64,000 bases of DNA, taken from contig JBEKWB010000009.1 of assembly GCA_049513455.1 (NCBI GenBank), positions 42,498-106,497 of the forward strand. The letters run 5' to 3'. The notes beneath the pieces are model-generated. The model was given only the letters and a program-made list of their open reading frames with translations. It made no database searches and was not told the origin of the DNA. Positions 43,630-52,211 of the stretch are shown one piece after another; within the stretch, counting starts at the first letter, position 1; each line of letters begins with the position of its first letter. Source of the stretch: Bog-473 sp049513455 (GTDB lineage Bacteria > Actinomycetota > Acidimicrobiia > Acidimicrobiales > RAAP-2). The translations under genes and the position numbers were made by a program.

Positions 43630-44835
43630 ATGACCACGAGGGATTCCGACATCTACTACGACCCGTACGACTTCGAAATCGACTCGGATCCCTACCCCGT
43701 GTGGAAGAGACTCCGCGACGAGCGGCCGCTCTATTACAACGAACGCTATGACTTCTATGCCCTCAGCCGTTTCGATGACGTCGACCGCTGCTCGCTCGAC
43801 TGGGAGAGCTACATCTCGAGCAAAGGCACGGTTCTCGAGCTCATAAAGAGCGGCATGGAGCTGCCACCCGGATCGATCATCTTCGAGGATCCTCCGGCGC
43901 ACAACCTCCATCGCCGACTGCTTTCGCGGGTCTTCACCCCCCGGAACATCAACGATCTCGAGCCGAAGGTACGCGAGTTCTGCGCCCGCAGCCTCGACCC
44001 GCTGGTGGGATCGGGCGGGTTCGATTTTATTGAGGACCTCGGCGCGCAGATGCCGATGCGCACCATCGGGATGCTGCTCGGCATCCCCGAACAGGACCAG
44101 GAGGCCATTCGCGACCAGATCGATCACGGTCTGCGGTTGGCGGACAGCACGATGCCCGACTTCGACACCATGTTCGCCGCCGCTGAGAACCCCGGGTCCG
44201 GATTCGAGGAGTACATCGAATGGAGGGCCACCCACCCCTCCGACGATCTCATGACCGATCTCCTCCAGGCCGAGTTCGAGGACGAGACCGGGACCGTCCG
44301 GCGCCTCGACCGCCAGGAGGTTCTCGGGTATGTGAACCTTCTCGCGGCGGCAGGAAACGAGACGACGACGCGACTGATCGGCTGGACGGGCAAGGTCCTC
44401 GCCGACCATCCCGATCAGCGCCGACAGCTGGTCGGCCGCCCGGATCTGGTGCCCGATGCCATTGAGGAGCTTCTCCGCTACGAGTCGCCCTCGCCCGTCC
44501 AGGCCCGGTACGTCACCAAAGACGTCGAACACCACGGGCAGACCGTGCCGGCCGGCAGTGCCCTCCTCCTCTTGACGGCATCAGCCAACCGGGACGAGCG
44601 CAAATTCCCCGACGGCGACACGTTCGACATCCACCGCGACATCGATCGCCAGCTTGCCTTTGGGTATGGCATCCACTTCTGCCTCGGTTCGGCGTTGGCC
44701 CGGCTGGAAGGTCGCATCGCATTGGAAGAGGTCCTGACGCGATTTCCCTCGTGGGAGGTCGATTGGGACAATGCTGTACAGGCCCGGACGTCGACCGTAC
44801 GCGGGTGGGAGCGACTACCCGTCATCACACCCTGA
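43630..44835 (+). CDS. Cytochrome P450
   Basis: A 401-residue soluble P450. The I-helix AAGNETTT has the normal acid (E244) and Thr. ExxR is EELLR. The heme loop FGYGIHFCLGS has the ligand Cys at residue 351. It hydroxylates an unactivated carbon, needing ferredoxin and reductase from elsewhere. AAGGA lies eight bases before the ATG. It is followed after 13 bases by an SDR gene, which would oxidise the alcohol it makes. Confidence 0.94.
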   Translation: MTTRDSDIYYDPYDFEIDSDPYPVWKRLRDERPLYYNERYDFYALSRFDDVDRCSLDWESYISSKGTVLELIKSGMELPPGSIIFEDPPAHNLHRRLLSRVFTPRNINDLEPKVREFCARSLDPLVGSGGFDFIEDLGAQMPMRTIGMLLGIPEQDQEAIRDQIDHGLRLADSTMPDFDTMFAAAENPGSGFEEYIEWRATHPSDDLMTDLLQAEFEDETGTVRRLDRQEVLGYVNLLAAAGNETTTRLIGWTGKVLADHPDQRRQLVGRPDLVPDAIEELLRYESPSPVQARYVTKDVEHHGQTVPAGSALLLLTASANRDERKFPDGDTFDIHRDIDRQLAFGYGIHFCLGSALARLEGRIALEEVLTRFPSWEVDWDNAVQARTSTVRGWERLPVITP

Positions 44836-44848
44836 AGGAGAACGCATC

Positions 44849-45595
44849 ATGAAAACGGTGGTCGTCGGCGCGTCGAGCGGTCTCGGCCGGTCCATTGCCA
44901 TAGGGCTCGGCCAGCGCGGCGCGTCGGTCGCGCTGCTGGCTCGGCGGCACGACCGGCTGGTGGACGCAGCCAAGGAGGCCGGCCCCGGATCGTTGGCCAT
45001 CGAGTGCGACGTGACCGATGCCTCGTCCTGCCGGTCCGCCATTGAAGAGGCGGCCGCCGGGCTGGGCGGCATCGATGCTCTTCTCTATTCCACCGGTGTG
45101 GGACACCTGGGTCGACTGGTCGACGCCGACGTGGAGGCCTGGCAACGCTCGTTCAGCACCAACGTGATCGGCGCCGCGCTGGTGACGGCGGCCGCCATTC
45201 CGTATCTCACCGCCTCGGCTGGGGTGGCCGCGTACCTCTCCTCCGTCTCCGCCTCCCTCACCCCTCCGTGGCCCGGCCTGGGTGTCTATGCCACCAGCAA
45301 GGCGGCGCTCGAGAAACTGGTCGAGTCGTGGCGGGCGGAGCATCCGGCCGTGGGGTTCACGAGGGTCGTCGTGGGCGACTGTGCGGGCGGGGAAGGGCCG
45401 TCGATGACGGAGTTCATCTCGGCTTGGGACCCGGACCTCATAACGGAGTTCCATCCGATCTGGGAGGCCCGCAGCCTGCTGGCGGGCTCGCTGGTCGAGG
45501 TGGGCGAGCTGATTCGCGTCGTCGACATGGTGCTGCGCTGCGGTGCCAGCGCCAGCATCCCCTCGGTGGCCGTTACCCCCAGAGCGCCGGCGTAG
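44849..45595 (+). CDS. SDR-family oxidoreductase
   Basis: A 248-residue short-chain dehydrogenase: GASSGLGRS cofactor loop at residues 7-15, catalytic Ser in LSSVSASL, Tyr and Lys in VYATSKAALEKL. The C-terminus lacks the common GG ending of classical ketoreductases and reads SIPSVAVTP. AAGGAG precedes the ATG. Second gene of the P450 unit; likely oxidises the P450 product. Confidence 0.9.
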   Translation: MKTVVVGASSGLGRSIAIGLGQRGASVALLARRHDRLVDAAKEAGPGSLAIECDVTDASSCRSAIEEAAAGLGGIDALLYSTGVGHLGRLVDADVEAWQRSFSTNVIGAALVTAAAIPYLTASAGVAAYLSSVSASLTPPWPGLGVYATSKAALEKLVESWRAEHPAVGFTRVVVGDCAGGEGPSMTEFISAWDPDLITEFHPIWEARSLLAGSLVEVGELIRVVDMVLRCGASASIPSVAVTPRAPA

Positions 45596-45613
45596 CCGCG
45601 CCCAGGTGGTGGG

Positions 45614-46441
45614 TTAGGAGCGCCCGAACAGAAAATTGGCGGCGGCCGTAGCCGGCGGGAACGACCCGGTGATGCCCGAGCTCATGTAGCCACCATCGGT
45701 GATGAGGGTGATGCCGGTGATGGCGGCGGCGGCGTCGCTGCAGAGGAAGACGAGCGGGTAGGCCTGCTCGAGGGGGGTCGACGGTTCCGTCCCCAGCTCG
45801 CCGCGATAGTCGGCCCCGAAGGCCAACCACGTCTCCTTGTTGGCCTCGGCCAGCGGCGTCCGGGTGGGTCCGGGGCAGATGGCGTTGATGCGGATCCCGC
45901 GCTTGCCGAAGGGGAATGCGTGCGCGGCGACGTAGGCACAGACAGCCTGTTTCGACGAGAGGTAGTCCGCCTTGTGGTGCGCGTTGACCCATTGCACGCC
46001 GCTGTCGAAGTCCGGCGTGGCCAAGAGCTCCTGAAGTTGCGGCAGGTTGGCCTCCCAGCCGAGCCCGGCGGCGGAAGAGATGAATCCGATGGCCGAACCC
46101 CGCGGGAGCATGTCCCGCTCCAGCAGACGGTCGATCAGGTGGCGGTGGCCGATGAAGTTGACCCTCTCGATGCCGTCCGTCCCGTCCGCCACACCGGCGC
46201 ACGAGAACAGCGCATCCACCCGGCCGCCGCACACGTCGACGGCAGCGTCGATGGAGGCCCGCTCGGCCAGGTCGACGTGCACCGCCTTGACGCCGGCCAG
46301 GGTGATGGCGGCGACATCGGCGACCACGACCTCGGCCCCCGCGTCCCGGGCCAGCTCGGCGGCGGCCGCACCCATGCCGGTCGCCCCACCCACTACCAGG
46401 ACGCGCTTGTTGTCGTACCGAAATGCATCGAAAACCGTCAT
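45614..46441 (-). CDS. SDR-family oxidoreductase (3-alpha-HSD-like)
   Basis: A 275-residue short-chain dehydrogenase. It has VVGGATGMGAA at residues 16-26, FISSAAGLGW with catalytic Ser, and YLSSKQAVCAY with Tyr and Lys. A long insertion, LLATPDFDSGVQWVNAHHK, between Ser and Tyr resembles the 3-alpha-hydroxysteroid dehydrogenase/carbonyl reductase subgroup. AGGAGGGG precedes the ATG at 46441. It follows the CoA-transferase gene by 23 bases. Confidence 0.9.
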   Translation of the reverse strand: MTVFDAFRYDNKRVLVVGGATGMGAAAAELARDAGAEVVVADVAAITLAGVKAVHVDLAERASIDAAVDVCGGRVDALFSCAGVADGTDGIERVNFIGHRHLIDRLLERDMLPRGSAIGFISSAAGLGWEANLPQLQELLATPDFDSGVQWVNAHHKADYLSSKQAVCAYVAAHAFPFGKRGIRINAICPGPTRTPLAEANKETWLAFGADYRGELGTEPSTPLEQAYPLVFLCSDAAAAITGITLITDGGYMSSGITGSFPPATAAANFLFGRS

Positions 46442-46464
46442 CTCATCCCCTCCTGTCGTCGCGC

Positions 46465-47682
46465 TCAGGCGACGACGCCACGGACCTTGAGGTCGATGAT
46501 GGCATCTTCGTCGAGCCCGAGCCCGGCGAGGATGCTGTCGCCGTGCTCGTTGAACTCCGGGGCCCGGCCGGGTATCGCCGGCTCCTCGTCGAACTGGACC
46601 GGAGCCGTCACCAACCGGAACGGGGTTCCCGAGGCCGTGTGGCACTCCTGGACGTACCCGTTGGCCACGGTCTGCGGGTCGACCACGGCCTCGAGCGTGT
46701 CCTGCACGACCGCCCACTGGCCGCTGAACGAGGCGAGCACATCGCGCCACGCCTCGAGCTTGGCCGAGGCGAAGACGTCGGTGAGGATCTCGACCGCGGC
46801 CGCGCTGTTCTCCAGGAGTGCCGCGTGGTCGGCGAAGCGTGGATCCGTCGCCAGCTCCGGACGGCCGATGGCCTCGCACAGGGGCGGCCAGTACTTGCCC
46901 GCCTGCAAGCAGGTGAAGGCCAGGGAGCGCCCGTCCTCGGTCTGGTAGTTCCTCGAAAGCGGGTTGGACGACAGCCGATCGGCGGGAGGAGGGGCCCACG
47001 GGACGTTCAGCACCAGCGAGAGGGCGATGGCCTGCCCCATGGCCCACATCCCCACCCCGAGGAGCGACACGTCGACGATGGTGGACTCGCCGGTACGTTC
47101 ACGATGGAACAGGGCGCCGAGGATTCCTCCCGCAATCGTCATGGCGCCGATGGAGTCGCCGAACCCGGGCGCCGGCGGGACCGGAACGAGGTCGTATTCG
47201 GGCCGGGTGGCTCCTGCCGCCACGCCCGATCGGGCCCAGAACGCCAGGGCATCGTAGGACCCCTTGTCGGCGTCCGGTCCACGCTCGCCCTGACCCGTCC
47301 CGCGCACGTAGATGATGCGGGGGTTCTGGCCGCGAATCTCGTCCACGCCGATCTTCAGCTTCGAGCGCACGCTGGGGAGCTTGTTGGTGAGGAAGACGTC
47401 GGCCGTGCCGGCCAGCTTGTAGAGGATGTCCAGGCCCTCGGCTGAGGTCAGATCGAGACCCAGGCTCTGCTTCCCCCGGTTCGAGTGCTCGAGCAGCACA
47501 TGGACGTCGTTCGGGATGAGAGCCAGACCCGTCGAGGCGAGGCCCCGCATGGCATCGCCCCGCTCCACGTGCTCGATCTTGATGACCTCGGCGCCCCAGT
47601 CGGCCAGCAGAGCCGAGGCGGCCGGCACGAACGTGTGCTCGGCGACCTCGAGGACCCTGACACCCTGCAGTATGGCGGTCAC
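46465..47682 (-). CDS. CaiB/BaiF-family CoA transferase
   Basis: A 405-residue family III CoA transferase: ALLADWGAEVIKIEHVERG, SNRGKQSLGLDL, the catalytic Asp in YDALAFWARSG near residue 144, and GFGDSIGAMTIAGGIL. It is a paralogue of the enzyme at 39453 but clearly distinct. The GTG start follows GGAGG. It heads a two-gene operon with the SDR. Confidence 0.92.
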   Translation of the reverse strand: MTAILQGVRVLEVAEHTFVPAASALLADWGAEVIKIEHVERGDAMRGLASTGLALIPNDVHVLLEHSNRGKQSLGLDLTSAEGLDILYKLAGTADVFLTNKLPSVRSKLKIGVDEIRGQNPRIIYVRGTGQGERGPDADKGSYDALAFWARSGVAAGATRPEYDLVPVPPAPGFGDSIGAMTIAGGILGALFHRERTGESTIVDVSLLGVGMWAMGQAIALSLVLNVPWAPPPADRLSSNPLSRNYQTEDGRSLAFTCLQAGKYWPPLCEAIGRPELATDPRFADHAALLENSAAAVEILTDVFASAKLEAWRDVLASFSGQWAVVQDTLEAVVDPQTVANGYVQECHTASGTPFRLVTAPVQFDEEPAIPGRAPEFNEHGDSILAGLGLDEDAIIDLKVRGVVA

Positions 47683-47774
47683 GCCTCACCTCCGACGATT
47701 GGCTGGCAGATGGGCCGACGGCGAACAGCGCGCCCACCCACATCGGCAACTGCACTCTATCGAATCGAGACTAC

Positions 47775-47784
47775 CATTCTCATA
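47775..47784. promoter_or_regulatory. TGAGAA-type box before amidohydrolase
   Basis: CATTCTCATA, the reverse complement of the TATGAGAATG box at 43477, lies 33-42 bases before the ATG at 47817 in the divergent gap with the CoA-transferase operon. A perfect 10-base match between two promoter gaps. Confidence 0.42.
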
Positions 47785-47816
47785 GGTTGCATTCCTCCGT
47801 AGGCAAGGAGCACACG

Positions 47817-49070
47817 ATGGCCCGTTCGCAGACGCCCGCCCACATTCAGGTCAGAAGCGACCGCATGCTCAACGTCGTGGCGGGCGAACTGGTGCCGGGC
47901 AACCTGCTGGTCGAGGGCGACCGCATCGTCGAGGTCGATCCGCACCGTGTCCCCGACGATACGACCGTCATCGACCTCGGCGATGTGACCCTTCTCCCCG
48001 GGCTGATGGACATGGAGGTGAACCTCCTCCTCGGCGGACCCGACCACCGCAGCCCGCTGACCGCCGTCCAGGACGACCCGGCCGTGCGGACCTTGCGGGC
48101 GGTGGCCAACGCCCGTCGCACCCTGCGCGCCGGCTTTACGACGGTACGGAATCTCGGCCTCTTCATCCAGACCGGGGGCATCCTTTTGGACGTGGCGCTG
48201 AAGAAGGCGATCGACCTGGGCTGGATCGACGGGCCGCGCATTGTGCCGGCCGGGCATGCCATCACACCGACGGGTGGGCACCTCGACCCCACCATGTTCC
48301 AGGCCTTCGCGCCGCACATCATGGAGTTGACGGTCGAGGAAGGCATCGCCAACGGCATCAGCGAGGTCCGCAAGGCGGTGCGGTACCAGATCAAACACGG
48401 CGCCCAGGTGATCAAGGTGTGTGCATCCGGCGGCGTGATGTCCCACACCGGTCCGGCGGGTGCCCAGCAGTACTCCGACGAGGAGCTGCGGGCGATCGTC
48501 GACGAAGCGCACCGGGCCGGGCTCAAGGTCGCCGCCCACGCCCATGGTGACCAGGGGATCCGCGCCGCCATCGAAGCCGGCATCGACTGCATCGAGCACG
48601 GGTCGCTGATGACCGACGAGACCCTCGACCTGTTCATCGAACGGGGCACCTTCCTGGTGGCGACGACGTACCTGGCCGACGGCATGGACGTGTCGCAAGC
48701 GGCCCCGGAACTCCAGGCGAAGGCGGCCGAGGTGTTCCCCCGGGCCAGGGAGACCATCAGCAAGGCCATCAGTCGCGGCGCCCGGATCGCCTGCGGGACC
48801 GATGCGCCGGCCATACCCCACGGGCGCAACGCCAAGGAGTTGATCGCCCTGGTCGATCGTGGCATGACTCCGCTCGGTGCCATCCGCGCCGCGACGACCG
48901 TGGCGGCGGAGCTCATCGATGTCGACGACCGGGGCCGGCTCGAGGCCGGTCTCTTCGCTGACCTCATCGCCGTCCCGGGTGACCCGTTGGTCGACATCGG
49001 CGTCACCGAGGACGTCCGCTTCGTGATGAAGGGTGGGCTGGTCTACCGCCACGAGGACAGCGCCCGTTGA
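47817..49070 (+). CDS. Amidohydrolase-family protein lacking the HxH metal motif
   Basis: A 417-residue composite-domain amidohydrolase similar to Xaa-Pro dipeptidase/imidazolonepropionase-like proteins. The bridging Lys is K200 in VIKVCASGG, His ligands are H241 or H243 (AAHAHGD) and H261 (IEHGS), and the last Asp is D329 (CGTDAPAIPHG). The first-strand HxH, normally in PGLxDxHxH, reads PGLMDMEVN, with Glu67 and Asn69 in place of the two His. Metal binding must therefore differ. AAGGAG precedes the ATG. Monocistronic, convergent with a TetR gene. Confidence 0.88.
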   Translation: MARSQTPAHIQVRSDRMLNVVAGELVPGNLLVEGDRIVEVDPHRVPDDTTVIDLGDVTLLPGLMDMEVNLLLGGPDHRSPLTAVQDDPAVRTLRAVANARRTLRAGFTTVRNLGLFIQTGGILLDVALKKAIDLGWIDGPRIVPAGHAITPTGGHLDPTMFQAFAPHIMELTVEEGIANGISEVRKAVRYQIKHGAQVIKVCASGGVMSHTGPAGAQQYSDEELRAIVDEAHRAGLKVAAHAHGDQGIRAAIEAGIDCIEHGSLMTDETLDLFIERGTFLVATTYLADGMDVSQAAPELQAKAAEVFPRARETISKAISRGARIACGTDAPAIPHGRNAKELIALVDRGMTPLGAIRAATTVAAELIDVDDRGRLEAGLFADLIAVPGDPLVDIGVTEDVRFVMKGGLVYRHEDSAR

Positions 49071-49084
49071 CGAACGCGGTCAGT

Positions 49085-49795
49085 TCACGCCGGAGCGATG
49101 TTCCCGATCCCGTGCAGCACGAACTTCCATAGCTCCTCCGCCGAGCCGTCGTCCTCAGGACGGACGGAGGAGCCGCCGATCGTCGACGAGAAGGCGTTGA
49201 ACATGATCACTTCCAGCACGACCCCGACGGTCGGTCCCCGCCGCAGGTCCTCACGGATCGACTTGGCGGCAACGGCTTCATCGAGCAACTCCTCGAACAG
49301 GGCCACCAGCGGGACGAAGGCCCGGGCAGCCTCCTTCGGATGCGTGGTGAGCAGCTGCTGCGCGAACTCCGCCATTATGGGAGGTCGCGCATTGACGACC
49401 GTGGTCGGTTGTTCCACCGGACGGCACAGGCGGTAGTACTCCACCACGAAGCGGTGCAGCCGCTCGAGCGCCCCCTCCTCGGTTGCGATCTCGTCACGGA
49501 GATGGTCGGCCGTCCACCGCACCGACTCTTCGAACAGGGCCAGCAGGAGCTCGTGCTTGCCGCCGAAGTACTGGTAGAAGCTGCGGAGCGACTGGCCGGA
49601 GCGCTCGACGACCTCCTGCACGGTGAAATCCTTGCTCGGACCGGCGTTCAGCAGCTCAATGGCCGCGTCGAGGAAACGCTGCACGCGACTTTCGGCGCGG
49701 ATGCGAGCAGAGTCCAATGAGCGGGCCACCGCCTGCTCCCGCCAACTGAGCCTGTCTGTTTCGGGGGTCTCGGCCACAAGTTTGTTCTTCATCAC
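49085..49795 (-). CDS. TetR-family regulator
   Basis: A 236-residue repressor with a 35-residue N-terminal arm, then a helix-turn-helix (about 38-85; KDFTVQEVVERSG, QSLRSFYQYFGGKHELL). A ligand domain follows, with YYRLCRPVEQPTTVVNARP. The start is GTG at 49795 or ATG at 49792. A near-adjacent palindrome lies immediately upstream of the start codon, so it is probably autoregulated. It sits between the amidohydrolase and the Rieske operon and is a candidate regulator of the surrounding catabolic genes. Confidence 0.9.
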   Translation of the reverse strand: MMKNKLVAETPETDRLSWREQAVARSLDSARIRAESRVQRFLDAAIELLNAGPSKDFTVQEVVERSGQSLRSFYQYFGGKHELLLALFEESVRWTADHLRDEIATEEGALERLHRFVVEYYRLCRPVEQPTTVVNARPPIMAEFAQQLLTTHPKEAARAFVPLVALFEELLDEAVAAKSIREDLRRGPTVGVVLEVIMFNAFSSTIGGSSVRPEDDGSAEELWKFVLHGIGNIAPA

Positions 49796-49816
49796 CCGTA
49801 AGAGCGTATCTTACGG
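49796..49816. promoter_or_regulatory. Palindromic operator of the adjacent TetR gene
   Basis: CCGTAAGA, five bases (GCGTA), TCTTACGG: perfect 8-bp arms directly abutting the TetR start codon. The position leaves little room for a ribosome site, so the transcript may be leaderless and the repressor would block initiation directly. Strong symmetry; binding is inferred. Confidence 0.65.
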
Positions 49817-49916
49817 TTCAGGGCACGGCGCATTTCTCGCCAGCGGGGAATCATTGCCTCGCTGGGAAGAATCACGTTCTTGCTCGGTGACGGGGATCGG
49901 CCACGGCTGGGACCGG

Positions 49917-50243
49917 TCACACTGCCGGCTCGATGAGCATGTCCAGGCTGGCCGCTCCGCTGTCGGGGACGCGAGGTTGGCGCCACACCTCGACCGGGAA
50001 CGAGGCATTGACGAGTGAGTAGCACAGCCAGAGCAGCCGGGTGGCGCTCTGCGGGAGCGCGGTGAACTCGAACTGGTCGATGTAGGCCATGGCGTCTTCG
50101 AGCCGGGGGAAGGCGGCATCGTAGAAGGCCTGGAGTTCGTCCAGCGTGCCCGACAACCGCTTGGCGTAGCGCTCCGCCTCGCTCTCCAGCGACCAGTCGG
50201 CAAAGGGCTCGAGATCGCCGAATTCGGTCGGCAGGATTGGCAT
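49917..50243 (-). CDS. Small protein downstream of Rieske oxygenase
   Basis: A 108-residue acidic protein with no family I can name. Helices: ESEAERYAKRLSGTLDELQA and PRLEDAMAYIDQFEF, then TRLLWLCYSLVNASFPVEVW. It lies 18 bases after the Rieske gene, so it probably works with it as an accessory or small subunit, though it does not look like the usual beta-subunit fold. Confidence 0.62.
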   Translation of the reverse strand: MPILPTEFGDLEPFADWSLESEAERYAKRLSGTLDELQAFYDAAFPRLEDAMAYIDQFEFTALPQSATRLLWLCYSLVNASFPVEVWRQPRVPDSGAASLDMLIEPAV

Positions 50244-50261
50244 TTCGTCTCGTCTCCGTGT

Positions 50262-51557
50262 TCAGGAAGCGGCCGAGATCCGGACTGGTGTCGCAAAGCT
50301 CTTCTGGTAGTCCTCGACGTAGCCCCGGGCCGTCTTGTGAAGGTGTCGGAGAAGGATCTCCTGGTCGTTGAGGGGGAACTGCGAGACGGCCCTCGACTCG
50401 AGCATCGTCTGGGTCGCTTCCAGCGTGTTGCCGTCCTGCAGCGCGTACTCCTTGAAGGTGACCGCGGCGAGCTCTTGCTGCAGGCGCTCGCGGGCGTTCT
50501 TCGGGGGAACGAAGTACAGCGTTCCCTCGAAAATGTGCGTGTTGTAGGACGTCGGCCAGTAGTGGTACGTCAGGTACCACCCCGTCTGCCAGACGAGCAG
50601 CATGAAATTGGGAAAGAAGACGAACGAATCGACGCCCCAGGCCCGATGGCGGGCCGGGTTGATCGCCGGGGGCAACGGGTCCAGGCCGCCGATAGCGGGG
50701 CGTTCCCAGGGGCCGAACAGGCCGCTGCGCAAGACCCGCTCGATCGGCTTGACCATGTCGAGGTCCTTCGGTGGCGACATGCCCCCCCACGACGACACCA
50801 TGCCGTGGGGCCCGTCGAGCTCGTACGCCAGGGCCTCGAAGCCGTAACCGGAGAGCTTGCGGGACTCCTCGGCGGTCGCCTGCTTCGCGTGGAGAATGGG
50901 GGCGTGGTAGAACTCGGCGAAGGCGTCGATGAACAGCTTCCAGTTCGCGCCGACATCGGCCCGGTACTTGTAGACCTGGGTCATCTGGTCGAAGGGATAG
51001 CCGGCGATGCCCGCGCCCAGATCCCCCAGGTACTCGCGCACCGAGGTCGTGTTGTCGGGATCGAGGTTGACGAAGATGAACCCCTCCCACGTGTCGACCG
51101 CGACGGCGGCCAACCCGTAGTCCTCGGTGTCGAGGTCGAAGAACTCCGACTGTTGCTGCACGAAGGTCAGTTGCCCTTCCACCGAGTAACGCCAGCCGTG
51201 GTACTTGCAGGTGAACTGCCGGCAGGTGCCACTCGTCTCCTGGCGCGGGTAGTCGTTCCAGACCAGCTTGTTGCCACGGTGGCGGCATATGTTGTGGAAG
51301 GAGCGGATGGTGCCATCGGGACCGCGGACGACGACAATGGAGGTCCCGGCGGCGTCGAGCTCCTTGGTGAAGTAGCTGCCCGAACGGGGCAGCTGCTCGA
51401 CCCGGCCGACGTTCAGCCACGTCCGGCCGAAGATCGCCTTGCGCTCGAGCTCGTAGTGCTCGGCGGATATGGAGTCCTCGTACGACACGGGCCCGGTGCC
51501 CAACTCCGGGTAGTGCTCGGTCCAGCTACCTTCGCTGGGCTTCGCGAAATGCGCCAC
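50262..51557 (-). CDS. Rieske non-heme iron oxygenase, alpha subunit
   Basis: A 431-residue oxygenase component that hydroxylates a ring or carbon next to a functional group. Rieske cluster ligands: C91-x-H93 (CRHRG) and C117-x2-H120 (CKYHGW). Mononuclear iron site: N205, D211, H218 and H223 in NWKLFIDAFAEFYH and the following ILH. The GTG at 51557 has GGAGGAG five bases upstream. Electrons probably come from the KshB-like reductase encoded divergently at 53990. The length and motif spacing differ from KshA, so a steroid substrate is not implied. Confidence 0.92.
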   Translation of the reverse strand: MAHFAKPSEGSWTEHYPELGTGPVSYEDSISAEHYELERKAIFGRTWLNVGRVEQLPRSGSYFTKELDAAGTSIVVVRGPDGTIRSFHNICRHRGNKLVWNDYPRQETSGTCRQFTCKYHGWRYSVEGQLTFVQQQSEFFDLDTEDYGLAAVAVDTWEGFIFVNLDPDNTTSVREYLGDLGAGIAGYPFDQMTQVYKYRADVGANWKLFIDAFAEFYHAPILHAKQATAEESRKLSGYGFEALAYELDGPHGMVSSWGGMSPPKDLDMVKPIERVLRSGLFGPWERPAIGGLDPLPPAINPARHRAWGVDSFVFFPNFMLLVWQTGWYLTYHYWPTSYNTHIFEGTLYFVPPKNARERLQQELAAVTFKEYALQDGNTLEATQTMLESRAVSQFPLNDQEILLRHLHKTARGYVEDYQKSFATPVRISAAS

Positions 51558-51610
51558 GTCTCTCCTCCAGTTCCGCTTGGGACCCCGCCACGATATCACA
51601 GATCTTCAAA

Positions 51611-51630
51611 TATGAGAACCTCATTTCCGC
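51611..51630. promoter_or_regulatory. TGAGAA-n-TTTCC box upstream of Rieske gene
   Basis: TATGAGAACCTCATTTCC contains a small palindrome, ATGAG-AAC-CTCAT (51612-51624), 55-67 bases before the Rieske start and overlapping the 3' end of the preceding gene. It resembles boxes at 53821, 58629 and 43498, each at a similar distance from a minus-strand start. Confidence 0.42.
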
Positions 51631-52211
51631 ACAAGATCCTCGTCGAGCTCTATCCGGAAGGACCGGAAGGCCAGGGCCAGAATCTCGTAGGCGCCGACCG
51701 TGAACACCAGATCCATCAGCTGCTGGTCGTCGAACTCGGTGGCCAGGAGCTGCCATGTGGCATCGGCGATCTCACCGGCCCCGATCAACTCGTCGACCGC
51801 CCGCAGCATGGCGCCCTCGAGCGGGGACCATCCGGAGGCGTCCGGGCCGGCCGCGATCCGCTCCACTTCGACCGCGTCCAGTCCGACGTCGGCCGCCAGG
51901 ACGCGGTGCTGCTCCCACTCGTAGGCCGAGCCACGGAGGGTGGCCACGCGGAGGACCAGCAGCTCCCGCTGGCGGGGGGTGAGGGTCGAGGCGAACAGGA
52001 TGTAGCCGTTGAACGTGTTGAACGCCATGGTCAGGGCCGGGTGACGCGCCAGGGTGCCGAGGGCGTTGAGGGCCTTGGGGCGATCCTTGGTCTGCGGGAG
52101 GGGGTGGCGCGGGTCTGCGGGCCTCAGGGCGGCGAGCGCCGCCCGCATCTCCTCCGGCCACTCCCGGGGGGGCAACGGCGCGATCCGCGCCGCCCTAGGT
52201 GTTCCGGCCAC
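51621..52211 (-). CDS. Carboxymuconolactone decarboxylase (AhpD-like) family protein
   Basis: A 196-residue all-helical protein. It has the N-terminal PPREWPEEM and RPKALNALGTLARHPAL typical of this branch, then LTPRQRELLVLRVATLRGSAYEWEQHRV, where AhpD has CxxC and this has none. It may act as a decarboxylase or hydratase-like lactone enzyme. The GTG at 52211 overlaps the SDR stop by 17 bases and restores the family's usual N-terminus. Confidence 0.87.
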   Translation of the reverse strand: MAGTPRAARIAPLPPREWPEEMRAALAALRPADPRHPLPQTKDRPKALNALGTLARHPALTMAFNTFNGYILFASTLTPRQRELLVLRVATLRGSAYEWEQHRVLAADVGLDAVEVERIAAGPDASGWSPLEGAMLRAVDELIGAGEIADATWQLLATEFDDQQLMDLVFTVGAYEILALAFRSFRIELDEDLVRK

